Assembly (NCBI GenBank): GCA_027484915.1
Contig: JAIXSA010000130.1
Coordinates: forward strand, 1-42,271
Direction of reading: 5' to 3'
DNA: 42,271 bases
From: Paracoccaceae bacterium
Lineage (GTDB): Bacteria > Pseudomonadota > Alphaproteobacteria > Rhodobacterales > Rhodobacteraceae
The position numbers were made by a program, and so were the translations under genes. The notes beneath the pieces are model-generated. The model saw nothing but the letters and a program-made list of their open reading frames with translations. It did no database searches and was not told the DNA's origin. Positions 1-7,533 of this stretch are shown here, in pieces; position 1 is the first letter of the stretch, and every line of letters starts with the position of its first letter.

Positions 1-81
1 GGCGGGAACTCCGGCGGCGGAAAGCGCCTGGGGCGCGGTTCAAGGGTCATGCGGGTCTCCCGGCAAACAGGGCTTGGTTAA
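1..81. other. Left edge, unassigned
   Basis: All three plus-strand frames are open from the window edge for a short way (frame 1 stops at 79-81, frame 2 at 89-91). The sequence could hold the last codons of a plus-strand gene that begins outside the window, but no frame carries a motif I recognise, so no gene is called. Confidence 0.3.
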
Positions 82-88
82 GCCATAC

Positions 89-151
89 TGAACGCCCGTG
101 CCTAAGTCCTTGATCTTCCTCAACCCGAAAAGCTGCCCACGCGTGGACACC
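89..151 (+). repeat. Dispersed repeat, copy A (CCACGCGTGG element)
   Basis: This is one of four related intergenic segments in the window. It has a TGAACGCCC-type left part, a TTGA/TTGAAATCC-like centre and a right end reading CTGCCCACGCGTGGACACC, which contains the palindrome CCACGCGTGG. The right end directly abuts the stop codon (TCA on the plus strand, 152-154) of the minus-strand dioxygenase gene. Copy C at 38721-38785 has the same arrangement with its neighbour. The function is unknown. Confidence 0.6.
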
Positions 152-937
152 TCAAGGGCGCAGCACCGGAAACCAATCCTCGCGCAAGCGCTGCCCGGCC
201 ACCATCCCATGGCCCGGAAACGGCGGCGAGGTCGGGCCCGGCCGCTCCACGTACCGCGCATCCTCCCCCACCAGCCGCAGCGAAAACGCCCGCCGCCGGT
301 TCTGCGTAGTGTTCCCCCGGGTCCCGTGCAGGGTGCGGAAATTGAACGCCACCGCGTCGCCGGGTTCCATCTCCCACTCCAGGATTTCCATCCCCTCCGC
401 CTCGGGGTCCGGCACCGGCATGTAGTCGTCCTCGCCGGGATAGAAGTTCGTCTCCGACATCCACCGCGTCGGCAGCACGTCCCTCGGCCAGAGATGCGAC
501 CCCGCCACACAGCGCAGCGCAGCCTCCTTCACCGGGTCCAGGGGGGACCAGAACGACACCGTCTGACGCCCCTCGACAAAGTAGTAGGGCCCGTCCGTAT
601 GCCAGGGCGTCGGCTTCGTGGTGCCGGGTTCCTTCACCAGCACGTGGTCGTGGAACATCTGGACCCGCTCCGACCGCATCAGCTGCGCCGCGACTTCCGC
701 CACCCCCGACTGCCGGATCACCGCGCCGAACTCAGGCACCTTCGTCCAGTTGCAGTAGTCGTCGAAGAAATACCCAGGCTCGCCCGGCTTCAGCGTCGCC
801 ATCTGGTTCGTCGGCGCCGCCATGTTCCGCGCCACGCCCGCCCGCAGCATCTCTACCCAGTCGGCCCAGAGCCCCTTGACCAGCACAACCCCGTCGCGCT
901 GGTAGGCTTCGACCATCTCCTCTGTCACCGTGACCAT
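152..937 (-). CDS. Phytanoyl-CoA dioxygenase (PhyH) family protein
   Basis: The 261-residue product is a predicted cytosolic non-haem Fe(II)/2-oxoglutarate-dependent oxygenase. The iron facial triad is visible as His113 and Asp115 in TPWHTDGPYYF and the distal His204 in FNFRTLHGTRGN, followed by an arginine-rich stretch (residues 214-221) where these enzymes bind the 2-oxoglutarate carboxylate. The length is normal for the family. The start chosen is the ATG giving MVTVTEEMVEAYQRDG; the frame is open further upstream but runs into the neighbouring gene. The GNAT-like gene lies 44 bases upstream on the same strand, so the two are probably co-transcribed. The substrate cannot be read from the sequence; members hydroxylate phytanoyl-CoA, ectoine and many small metabolites. 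Confidence 0.85.
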   Translation of the reverse strand: MVTVTEEMVEAYQRDGVVLVKGLWADWVEMLRAGVARNMAAPTNQMATLKPGEPGYFFDDYCNWTKVPEFGAVIRQSGVAEVAAQLMRSERVQMFHDHVLVKEPGTTKPTPWHTDGPYYFVEGRQTVSFWSPLDPVKEAALRCVAGSHLWPRDVLPTRWMSETNFYPGEDDYMPVPDPEAEGMEILEWEMEPGDAVAFNFRTLHGTRGNTTQNRRRAFSLRLVGEDARYVERPGPTSPPFPGHGMVAGQRLREDWFPVLRP

Positions 938-981
938 GCGGCTCCTCCCCGTTTCGGCGCCACCCTGCCCCGGCGCACCGG

Positions 982-1761
982 TCAGGGCAAGACCAGGCAG
1001 GTCGCGCCAAGACGCCGCATCTCGGCCCCCGTACCCAGCTTGAACCGGGCGAGGCCCGGCGCGGTTTCGGTATCCACCGACCCCAGGTCCAACCACCGCA
1101 CCCCCTCGGTCCGCAAGTCATCGGCAGCCCGTACCAGCATCACGCCATGCACCCCCAGCGCCTTCGCCGCCTCCGAGGCCCAGCCCAGGTGATAGCTCGC
1201 CGTCGACCCATGCACGACAAAGGCCATGCCCGCCCCGAAAGACCCCGCCGTGCGCCACTCCCACAGCCGAAGCGCTGCCGTCGGCAGGGCACGGCTGAAC
1301 CCCTGCGGCATCGACCGGTAGCCCCGCGCCTGCCGCTGCATCCCTTCCGCCGCCATCAGTGCCTCCAGCGTCGCGCGCCCGCCACGCCTGACGCAGATCC
1401 CCCTCCGCTCGGCCGCGACCAGCCGGTTGCGCCACGTGCCGGTCAGACCCGGCCGCAGGTCAGGCCCAAGTTCCCAGACCGCGTGGTGCATCGGCGTGAC
1501 CAGCGGCACGAGCCCGAAGCCCGCAACCTCCGCCTCCGGCGTCACCACCGTCACCCCAGGCCAACGCGCCAGACGCCGCAGTCCAGCCCGGTCAAGCCCG
1601 GCCACGCGCGAGATCAGGCGGAGCCGTCCCCGTTCGACTGCCAGCACGCCCTCCAGCCAGCGCACCCGCCCGCCACAGCCCGTGATTGCCGCCGCATAGG
1701 CAGCGCTTTGCTGGAACGGCACGAAGCCCGCAGTTTCGCCGAAGTCGAACATGAGTCGCAT
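982..1761 (-). CDS. GNAT/FemAB-like acyltransferase domain protein
   Basis: The 259-residue protein has the shape of a C-terminal GNAT (BioF2/FemAB-like) fold. Residues from about 95 onward (TWRNRLVAAERRGICVRRGG) resemble the conserved TWRNRL motif of such acyltransferases, followed by an AFVVHGSTASYHLGWASEAAK strand-loop typical of the acetyl-CoA fold and a late WLDLGSVDTETAPGLARFK segment. That last segment matches the usual DLGG-x-GLxxFK ending of FemAB-like proteins. The likely activity is transfer of an acyl or aminoacyl group to an unknown acceptor. It is the first gene of a probable two-gene transcript with the downstream dioxygenase. The ATG start is the first in frame. Confidence 0.65.
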   Translation of the reverse strand: MRLMFDFGETAGFVPFQQSAAYAAAITGCGGRVRWLEGVLAVERGRLRLISRVAGLDRAGLRRLARWPGVTVVTPEAEVAGFGLVPLVTPMHHAVWELGPDLRPGLTGTWRNRLVAAERRGICVRRGGRATLEALMAAEGMQRQARGYRSMPQGFSRALPTAALRLWEWRTAGSFGAGMAFVVHGSTASYHLGWASEAAKALGVHGVMLVRAADDLRTEGVRWLDLGSVDTETAPGLARFKLGTGAEMRRLGATCLVLP

Positions 1762-1799
1762 TAACGACGCCGAAACCTTTCCATGCCCTTAATCACCGC

Positions 1800-1925
1800 A
1801 TGAAACGCGTGTCGCTTCGCAAGACTCCCGCTCCCAGCCCCCGGCTCACTCTCTGGGTGCCGACAACCGTCGCCCTCGCCCTCTCGCTTCTCTGGCTTGC
1901 GCTCCTCGGGCTGATCCTGCCTTGA
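1800..1925 (+). CDS. Small single-pass membrane protein (41 aa)
   Basis: This short frame runs from ATG to TGA and encodes 41 residues: a basic N-terminus (MKRVSLRKTPAPSPR) followed by one hydrophobic helix (about residues 19-41, WVPTTVALALSLLWLALLGL). The positive-inside arrangement predicts an inner-membrane protein with a cytosolic N-terminus. It sits between the divergent GNAT-like gene and the LacI gene. No family is recognised and no strong ribosome-binding site is visible, so it may be chance; the charge and hydrophobicity pattern is what supports it. Confidence 0.45.
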   Translation: MKRVSLRKTPAPSPRLTLWVPTTVALALSLLWLALLGLILP

Positions 1926-1939
1926 CCCAACGTAAAGCT

Positions 1940-1968
1940 TTGACGCACCCCGGCGTCGCCGCTATGGT
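1940..1968 (+). promoter_or_regulatory. Predicted sigma-70 promoter of the LacI-family gene
   Basis: TTGACG at 1940-1945 and TATGGT at 1963-1968 are separated by 17 bases, close to the housekeeping consensus. It lies about 36 bases upstream of the chosen start of the regulator gene. An AAAGCTTT palindrome (1934-1941) overlaps the -35 region and could be an autoregulatory operator. Confidence 0.55.
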
Positions 1969-2004
1969 CCACCGGTCCAAGCCGTATTGAGTAGCCGCCC
2001 CGCG

Positions 2005-3033
2005 ATGAACCTCAAGGAACTCGCCCAGAAGCTCGGCCTCTCGCCGACGACGGTCTCGCGCGCGCTGAATGGCTACCCTGAGGTGAACGAGGCCACCCGT
2101 ACCCGGGTCATGGCTGCGGCCAAGGAACACAACTACCACCCGAACGCCCGCGCCATCCGGCTGGCCACCGGGCGCGCGATGGCCGTGGGCCACGTCATCC
2201 CCATCGCCACCCGGCACGAGATCGTGAACCCGGTCTTCGCCGATTTCATCGCCGGTGCGGGCGAAACCTACAGCCGCAACGATTACGACATGCTGCTTTC
2301 CGTGGTCCCAGACGAGGACGAGGAGCAGACCTACCGCACGATGCGGGTGAAGGGGAATGTCGACGGCGTCATCGTCCACTCCCCGCGCGAGAACGACCCC
2401 CGCATCCCGCTTTTGAACGAGATCGGGTTGCCCTTCGTGGTTCACGGCCGCGCGACCGGTACCACGGCCCCTTATTCCTGGCTGGACGTGAACAACCGTC
2501 GAGCCTTCCTGCGGGCGACGGATTATCTCCTCGACCTTGGCCACCGCCGCATCGCGCTGGTCAACGGCCTGGAATTCATGGACTTCGCCATCCGCCGCCG
2601 CCGCGGCTATGTCGAGGCACTGGAGGCCCGGGGCGTCAAACCTGACGCGGCGCTGATGTCCTCGGACGAGATGAGCGAGGTCGCAGGCTTCCGCGACGCC
2701 CAACGGATGCTGACCCTCCCGGACCCGCCCACCGCCTTTCTTGCCGCCTCGATGATCTCGGGCATGGGCGTGCGCCGCGCCGTCGAAGCCGCCGGCCTTG
2801 TCCTTGGCCGGGACGTCTCGTTGATCGTTTTCGACGACGACCTCAGCTACATGAAGAACGGCGAGGACATCCCGATCTTCACCGCGATGCGCTCCTCGGT
2901 GCGCGAGGCTGGCAAGCTTGTGGCCGAGCTTCTGCTTGACCGTATCGCCAATCCCGACCAGCCCCCGGCCGAGCAGTTGCTTGAGGCCGAGCTTGTGGAA
3001 GGCTCCTCCACCGGTCCAGCGCCCCGTCGCTGA
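2005..3033 (+). CDS. LacI-family transcriptional regulator
   Basis: The 342-residue protein has the LacI helix-turn-helix at residues 1-25 (MNLKELAQKLGLSPTTVSRA) and the hinge-proximal LNGYPEVNEATRTRV. A periplasmic-binding-protein-like sugar-sensing domain follows from about residue 60 to the end. An alternative TTG start 18 bases upstream would add six residues; the ATG was chosen because LacI proteins normally begin right before the helix-turn-helix. Glucokinase starts 81 bases downstream on the same strand, which suggests control of glucose or glucoside metabolism, as for the AglR-type regulators of alphaproteobacteria. That specificity is inferred from context only. Confidence 0.9.
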   Translation: MNLKELAQKLGLSPTTVSRALNGYPEVNEATRTRVMAAAKEHNYHPNARAIRLATGRAMAVGHVIPIATRHEIVNPVFADFIAGAGETYSRNDYDMLLSVVPDEDEEQTYRTMRVKGNVDGVIVHSPRENDPRIPLLNEIGLPFVVHGRATGTTAPYSWLDVNNRRAFLRATDYLLDLGHRRIALVNGLEFMDFAIRRRRGYVEALEARGVKPDAALMSSDEMSEVAGFRDAQRMLTLPDPPTAFLAASMISGMGVRRAVEAAGLVLGRDVSLIVFDDDLSYMKNGEDIPIFTAMRSSVREAGKLVAELLLDRIANPDQPPAEQLLEAELVEGSSTGPAPRR

Positions 3034-3050
3034 TCCGAAGCGCTTTCAAA
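3034..3050. promoter_or_regulatory. Possible LacI-type operator before glk
   Basis: The segment CCGAAGCGCTTTCAAA holds the palindromic core AAGCGCTT and one complete half (GCTTTCA) of the TGAAAGCGCTTTCA pattern common to LacI-family operators; the left half is degenerate. It directly follows the regulator's stop codon and lies about 65 bases upstream of glk. Binding is inferred. Confidence 0.3.
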
Positions 3051-3114
3051 CCACTGGCGCGGCCCGGCGTTTCCCCGTATCACCGACCTGCCTCATGACT
3101 GACGGACCGGCCCC

Positions 3115-4086
3115 ATGACCCTTGCGATCCTTGCCGACATCGGCGGCACCAACACCCGCGTCGCCCTGGCCGAGGGCACCTCGGTAAAGCTCGACTCGAT
3201 CCGCCGCTTCCCCAATGCCGACTACCAGGCGCGTGGTCAGGACATCGCCCACGTGCTGCGCGACTACCTCGACCAGACCGGGGCCAAGGTCTCGGGCGTC
3301 TGCGTCGCCGCGGCCGGTCCGGTGCAGGACGGCGTGGCCGAGATGACCAATCTTTCCTGGGTGATCGACGGGGCCAAGCTCACGGATGCTACCGGCGCGA
3401 CCCGGGTGGCCATCCTGAACGACCTTCAGGCCCAGGGTCAGGCGCTTGGCCACATCGCTCCCGAAAATCTGCGCCGGGTGATCGACGGGCCAGTGACGCA
3501 AGGCTCGATGCTGGTCGTCGGCCTTGGTACCGGCGTCAACGCCGCCCCGGTCCATCCCGGCCCGAAAGGCCGCGTGGTGCCGCCCTCGGAATGCGGCCAC
3601 GTGAACATGCCCGTCCGGACCGAAGAAGATTTCCAACTGATCCGCTTCATCGAGCAGAAGCTGAAATCCGAAGGCGACGTGCCCCATGCCGGGGTCGAGG
3701 AAGTGCTTGCCGGCCGCGGCCTTGCCAATCTTCACGCCTTTGCCGCCTATGCTGCCGGACACCCGTCCAGCCTCACTTCTGCCGAGGTCCTGGCGGCCCT
3801 CGACGCTGGCGACGCCACCGCCGCCCATGCAGCGCGGCTTTACGTCCACATCCTGGGTCAGATGCTGGCCGACCTGGCGCTGATCCACCTGCCCTATGGC
3901 GGCATCTACCTGATCGGTGGCATGTCGCGCGCCATGACTCCGCATTTCGCCCGTTTCGGGCTGCAGTCCTCATTCCGTGAGGCGCGTCGGGTCGACCTGC
4001 TGCAGAAGGACTTCTCGGTTACCGTGGTCGAGGATGACTATGCCGCACTCACCGGATGCGCTGTCTACCTGGACGCGGCTGGCTGA
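3115..4086 (+). CDS. glk: Glucokinase
   Basis: This 323-residue cytosolic enzyme phosphorylates glucose with ATP to glucose 6-phosphate (EC 2.7.1.2). The phosphate-1 motif DIGGTNTR is at residues 8-15, the sugar-binding and catalytic segment LNDLQAQGQ places the catalytic Asp at 103, and VVGLGTGVNAA is the second phosphate/adenosine region. The glycine-rich IYLIGGMSRA lies near the C-terminus. It belongs to the Glk (non-ROK) family and has its normal length. It follows the LacI regulator and probably shares its transcript or is controlled by it. It converges on the esterase gene, 54 bases away, with only a weak hairpin (4126-4140) between. Confidence 0.95.
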   Translation: MTLAILADIGGTNTRVALAEGTSVKLDSIRRFPNADYQARGQDIAHVLRDYLDQTGAKVSGVCVAAAGPVQDGVAEMTNLSWVIDGAKLTDATGATRVAILNDLQAQGQALGHIAPENLRRVIDGPVTQGSMLVVGLGTGVNAAPVHPGPKGRVVPPSECGHVNMPVRTEEDFQLIRFIEQKLKSEGDVPHAGVEEVLAGRGLANLHAFAAYAAGHPSSLTSAEVLAALDAGDATAAHAARLYVHILGQMLADLALIHLPYGGIYLIGGMSRAMTPHFARFGLQSSFREARRVDLLQKDFSVTVVEDDYAALTGCAVYLDAAG

Positions 4087-4140
4087 TAGTCAAGCCTTTG
4101 CAAGAGCTTGTCGGTCTTTCTTGATACGACGGATCGTCGT

Positions 4141-4803
4141 TCAGCCAAGTCCCAGCCGCTCGCGGATGAACTGCAGCGCAACGCCCAACCCGTCGGGGGC
4201 GATCCCGTGGCCGGTGCCGCGCATGATGTGACCGTAGGTCGGAAATCCCGCCGCCGTCAGCGCATCCCCCGCCTTCGCCATGTCCGAAAAAGGCACCACC
4301 GGGTCCTGGTCGCCGTGGATCAGCAGGACCGGGGGTTTGACCTTCGCTTCCGACGCCAGCGCCTCGGGCCGCAGCAGCCGCCCCGAAATCGCGACGATTC
4401 CCGCCACTTCCGCGTCGCGCCTCGGGGCGACATGCATCGCCATCATCGCCCCTTGGCTGAAGCCCACCAGCACAAGCCGGTCCGGTGTCAGCCCCTCATC
4501 GGCTAGCGCCCGGTCAAGGAACCCGTTCAGGTCCGTTTCCGCTGCATCCAGCCCTGCCTCTGCCGCCGCCTGGGTCGATCCGTCCAGCCAGGGGATCGGG
4601 AACCACTGATAGCCGAACCCGCCACCCGCACAGCGGTCCGGCGCGTCCGGGGCAAGGTAGGCGACGCCCGGCAGATGTTGCGCCATCGGGTCAGCAAGGC
4701 CCAGTAGATCATTGCCATCCGCGCCGTAACCGTGGAGGAATACGACCAGACCCTTAGCCTGGCCCCTTGCCACTCCCGCCCGACCAAACCGCAACTCCCG
4801 CAT
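4141..4803 (-). CDS. Carboxylesterase/phospholipase (alpha/beta hydrolase)
   Basis: The 220-residue protein belongs to the Abhydrolase_2 (carboxylesterase/lysophospholipase) group. It shows the oxyanion motif VVFLHGYGADGND (residues 20-32), nucleophile elbow GFSQGAM with Ser116, the acid within LIHGDQDPVVP (Asp167) and the catalytic His199 in GTGHGIAPDG. No signal peptide is present, so it acts in the cytosol on short-chain or thio-esters; the natural substrate is unknown. The ATG chosen overlaps the stop codon of the upstream glycosylase gene by one base (TGATG), so the pair is probably translationally coupled. Confidence 0.88.
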   Translation of the reverse strand: MRELRFGRAGVARGQAKGLVVFLHGYGADGNDLLGLADPMAQHLPGVAYLAPDAPDRCAGGGFGYQWFPIPWLDGSTQAAAEAGLDAAETDLNGFLDRALADEGLTPDRLVLVGFSQGAMMAMHVAPRRDAEVAGIVAISGRLLRPEALASEAKVKPPVLLIHGDQDPVVPFSDMAKAGDALTAAGFPTYGHIMRGTGHGIAPDGLGVALQFIRERLGLG

Positions 4804-5432
4804 CACTGTACCCCTTCCCGATCCTTCGCCACGCGGTAGTAGGCCCAAAGGATGCGTGCCGCAACCGACCGCCAGGGCGACCAGTCTTCTGCCATCGCCC
4901 GCAGCACCTTGTCCGAGGGCCGCGCGTTAAGGCCGAACAGCATCCGCGCCGCCTCTTGCAGGGCCAGATCACCCGGCGCAAAGACATCCGCCCGCCCCAG
5001 CGCGAACATCGCGTAGATCTCGGCGGTCCAGACCCCGATGCCCGGCACCGCGACCAGCGTCCGCACGACCTCGGCATCAGGAACGTCCCGCAACGCCCTG
5101 AAATCAATGCCCGCCTGCGCCAGCGCCCGACCATAGCGCGCCTTCTGCCGGGACAGCCCCGCCGCCCGCAGGGCCTCGTCCGACGCCGCCGCCATCGCCA
5201 CCGCCTCGGTCAGCCCCAGGCTTTCCAGCCGTCCCCAGATCGCCCGCGCCGACGCGACGGAAACCTGCTGCCCGACGATTGCCCGCAGCAGTGCGGCAAA
5301 CCCGTCCTCCTCCCGCCGCAGCGGCAGGTCCCCGCACAAGGGCAGCGCCCGCGCGAAGGCCGGCTCTTTCTCTGCAAGCCAGGCGCAGCCTTCCGCCACG
5401 CACTCCAACGAATGAATGATCCGTCCCACCAT
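4803..5432 (-). CDS. DNA-3-methyladenine glycosylase II (AlkA-like)
   Basis: This 209-residue base-excision-repair enzyme has the helix-hairpin-helix-GPD signature: LVAVPGIGVWTAEIYAMFAL (residues 126-145) followed by DVFAPGDLAL with catalytic Asp155. The upstream segment LLRAIVGQQVSVASA (residues 48-62) is the IxxQQ-type motif of the superfamily. It lacks the N-terminal domain of E. coli AlkA, as is usual for the short alphaproteobacterial versions. It would excise alkylated purines. The start codon lies at the edge of a dispersed GGCGGGGATATTT repeat that forms its 5' leader. The esterase gene follows with one base of overlap. Confidence 0.88.
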   Translation of the reverse strand: MVGRIIHSLECVAEGCAWLAEKEPAFARALPLCGDLPLRREEDGFAALLRAIVGQQVSVASARAIWGRLESLGLTEAVAMAAASDEALRAAGLSRQKARYGRALAQAGIDFRALRDVPDAEVVRTLVAVPGIGVWTAEIYAMFALGRADVFAPGDLALQEAARMLFGLNARPSDKVLRAMAEDWSPWRSVAARILWAYYRVAKDREGVQ

Positions 5433-5433
5433 G

Positions 5434-5467
5434 CTTCATCTTTGCCCAAATATCCCCGCCTTAGGCA
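5434..5467 (-). repeat. GGCGGGGATATTT dispersed repeat, copy 1
   Basis: Read on the minus strand, GCCTAAGGCGGGGATATTTG and then GGCAAAGATGAAG occupy the leader immediately before the glycosylase ATG. A second copy with the same core lies on the plus strand at 19792-19829, also just upstream of a gene in the same direction. The function is unknown. Confidence 0.55.
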
Positions 5468-5515
5468 ACCAACCTTTCCGCTTGCCCCTCCCGATGGGCA
5501 GTTCTACCGATACGT

Positions 5516-6721
5516 ATGCCCAACGACTCCTCCGCCCGCCGCAACGTCCTTGTCCTCGTCGCCGCACAGGCCGTCCTCGGCGCGCAGCTGCCGATGATCT
5601 TCACCATCGCGGGCCTTGCCGGGTCGTCCCTTGCGCCGAACAAGTGCTGGGCCACCCTGCCTATCACGATGATGGTCATCGGCTCGATGCTGACGGCGAC
5701 CCCGCTGTCGATGCTGATGCAGCGCTTCGGTCGCCGCGCGGGCTTCTTCTTCGGAGCAAGCGGGGGAGCAGCCGGAGCAGCCATCGGGGCCTACGGGCTG
5801 TCCACCAGCAGCTTTGCGATCTTCTGTCTCGGCGCGCTGATTTCCGGCATCTACATGTCCGCCAACGGCTTCTACCGCTTTGCCGCTGTCGACACGGCCT
5901 CGGAAGCCTTCCGGCCCAAGGCGATCTCCTGGGTCATGGCCGGCGGCCTTCTCTCTGCTGTCGTCGGACCGCAACTGGTGAAGGTCACCGCGGACGAGAT
6001 GGCCGTGCCCTTCCTCGGCTCCTACCTCGCCGTGATCGTGCTGAACCTCGTGGGCTCGCTCCTCTTCCTCGCCCTCGACATCCCGAGGCCGAAACCCCCG
6101 GTTGAGGGCAGCCCCCTCGGCCGCAGCCGGGCTGAACTGATCCGCAACCCGACCATCCTGGTCGCGATGATCTGCGCCACCGTCTCCTACGCGCTGATGA
6201 ACCTGGTGATGACCTCCTCGCCGCTGGCCGTCGTCGGCTGCGGCTTCGACAAGGGCAACGCCGCCGACATCGTCACCGCTCACGTCCTTGCGATGTATGC
6301 GCCCTCGTTCTTCACCGGCCACTTGATCGCCCGCTTCGGGGTCGAGAAGGTCATCGCGACCGGGTTGGCCATTCTGGCCTCTGCCGGGGCCGTCGCGATG
6401 GCCGGGTTCGAACTTGAGAATTTCTTCGGCGCGCTTATCTTGCTCGGCCTTGGCTGGAACTTCGGTTTCATCGGCGCGACGACCATGCTGACCTCCGCCC
6501 AACGCCCCGAGGAACGGGGCCGCCTGCAGGGTCTGAACGACCTCGTGGTCTTCGGTGGGGTGACGATGGCCAGCTTCTCTTCGGGTGGGCTGATGAACTG
6601 CGCGGGTGGCTCGGTCCACGCCGGCTGGCAGATGGTCAACCTGGCAATGCTGCCCTTCCTGATCCTCGCAGGGGGTGCGCTGATCTGGCTCTGGCTGCGT
6701 CCCGAGGCGCGGCGGGTCTGA
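5516..6721 (+). CDS. MFS transporter
   Basis: The 401-residue protein is a polytopic inner-membrane carrier with about 12 hydrophobic helices, beginning at residues 10-30 (VLVLVAAQAVLGAQLPMIFT). A loop 2-3 motif MQRFGRRAGFFFGA matches the GxxxDRxGRR-type MFS signature, and a second-half counterpart is GHLIARFGVEKVIATG. A longer hydrophilic loop (about residues 187-205, IPRPKPPVEGSPLGRSRAEL) separates the two six-helix halves. The substrate cannot be told; efflux of a drug-like compound or metabolite is as likely as uptake. The gene is divergent from the glycosylase gene with an 83-base gap. Confidence 0.88.
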   Translation: MPNDSSARRNVLVLVAAQAVLGAQLPMIFTIAGLAGSSLAPNKCWATLPITMMVIGSMLTATPLSMLMQRFGRRAGFFFGASGGAAGAAIGAYGLSTSSFAIFCLGALISGIYMSANGFYRFAAVDTASEAFRPKAISWVMAGGLLSAVVGPQLVKVTADEMAVPFLGSYLAVIVLNLVGSLLFLALDIPRPKPPVEGSPLGRSRAELIRNPTILVAMICATVSYALMNLVMTSSPLAVVGCGFDKGNAADIVTAHVLAMYAPSFFTGHLIARFGVEKVIATGLAILASAGAVAMAGFELENFFGALILLGLGWNFGFIGATTMLTSAQRPEERGRLQGLNDLVVFGGVTMASFSSGGLMNCAGGSVHAGWQMVNLAMLPFLILAGGALIWLWLRPEARRV

Positions 6722-6736
6722 TCCTTGCGCCTGTTC

Positions 6737-6765
6737 TCTGCGGAAACCGGTCCGGAGTCCGCAGA
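6737..6765. terminator. Hairpin between convergent genes
   Basis: TCTGCGGA (6737-6744) and TCCGCAGA (6758-6765) form an 8-bp stem with a 13-base loop in the 59-base gap between the MFS gene and the phytoene-synthase-like gene, which converge here. There is no clear T run, so it is a candidate bidirectional terminator on position and stem only. Confidence 0.5.
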
Positions 6766-6780
6766 ACTCCGTTCCCCGGA

Positions 6781-7533
6781 CTACCAGCGTCCCGTCAGGG
6801 CCTGCCGCAGTAGCCCCCAGCGCTTCCGCGCCTCGGACAGTTCGGGTAAAGACCGCCCCGCAACCACCTGACGCAAAAGACTTTCCGCCTGCCATCCGGC
6901 CAACAGCGCGGGAGAAATTTCCTTCGGCACCGCCCTGCGCGCCTTCCGCGCCTCGACCAATTTCTCCAGTCCGCGCTTGGCAAGTTCCGCCACGCCAAAG
7001 CCATCCGGCAGCGGTTGTCGTCCCCGCGCAGCCAGCTCAGGCACTGCGCGTATATACATCGCTGCTGCCGTGGCCCAGCCATAGGCCCGCACCGGCGCTT
7101 CGGCCGCATCCGGCGCGCCAAGCGCCCGCGCCGCCAGCCACATGAGCCCGGCACCGGTGTCTTCCAGATAGGCGTCCAGCCCCTCCGCCCCCTCGTGCGG
7201 CTCGCGGTGGATATCCCAGCGGCGCGCTGCGATCAGGCTGTCCAACACCTCGACCGGCAGCCCGAAGTCGCGGATCACTTCATGCAACGGTCCCGCCACC
7301 TCATGCGCCCGTGCCGCACCCGAGGCCGCATTCTCCACCACATCGCGCCACCACTGCAGCCGCATCTCTGCGATCAGCGGCTCCTGAGTAACCCAGGGGG
7401 CCCGCGCGACCTCAAGATTGAAGGCGTAAAGCGGAAAAAGCTGCGCCCGCGCCTCGACGGGGGCCGCCATCACCGCGCGGAACCGGTCCGGGTCGCCCCG
7501 TTCCACCAGCGCCGCACAGGCGGCAACGCTCAC
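6781..7533 (-). CDS. Phytoene/squalene synthase-like protein lacking the Asp motifs (NDUFAF6-like)
   Basis: The 250-residue protein has the all-helical squalene/phytoene synthase fold by sequence pattern (QLFPLYAFNLEVARAP, EMRLQWWRDVVENA, LDAYLEDTGAGLMWLAA). The two aspartate-rich DxxxD sites that bind prenyl diphosphate are not there: the first region reads LYAFNLEVARAPW and the second YGWATAAAMYIRAVPELAARG. Classical synthase activity is therefore unlikely. Its closest functional analogue is probably the mitochondrial complex I assembly factor NDUFAF6, which is a member of this family with lost catalytic residues. A GTG start overlapping the cimA stop codon (GTGA) is chosen, implying coupling to cimA; an in-frame ATG 33 bases upstream lies inside cimA. 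Confidence 0.75.
   Translation of the reverse strand: MSVAACAALVERGDPDRFRAVMAAPVEARAQLFPLYAFNLEVARAPWVTQEPLIAEMRLQWWRDVVENAASGAARAHEVAGPLHEVIRDFGLPVEVLDSLIAARRWDIHREPHEGAEGLDAYLEDTGAGLMWLAARALGAPDAAEAPVRAYGWATAAAMYIRAVPELAARGRQPLPDGFGVAELAKRGLEKLVEARKARRAVPKEISPALLAGWQAESLLRQVVAGRSLPELSEARKRWGLLRQALTGRW

Noticed and set aside
4126-4140. ACGAC/GTCGT hairpin between glk and the esterase gene as a terminator
   Set aside because: The stem is only 5 bp with no T run, too weak to call.
6405-6420. GGTTCGAA resembling a tRNA T-loop
   Set aside because: It is inside the MFS coding sequence and has no acceptor or anticodon stem around it; the same holds for GGTTCGAA near 13960.
6781-7533. Carotenoid biosynthesis (crtB) call
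   Set aside because: The two aspartate-rich substrate motifs are absent and no other crt gene is nearby.
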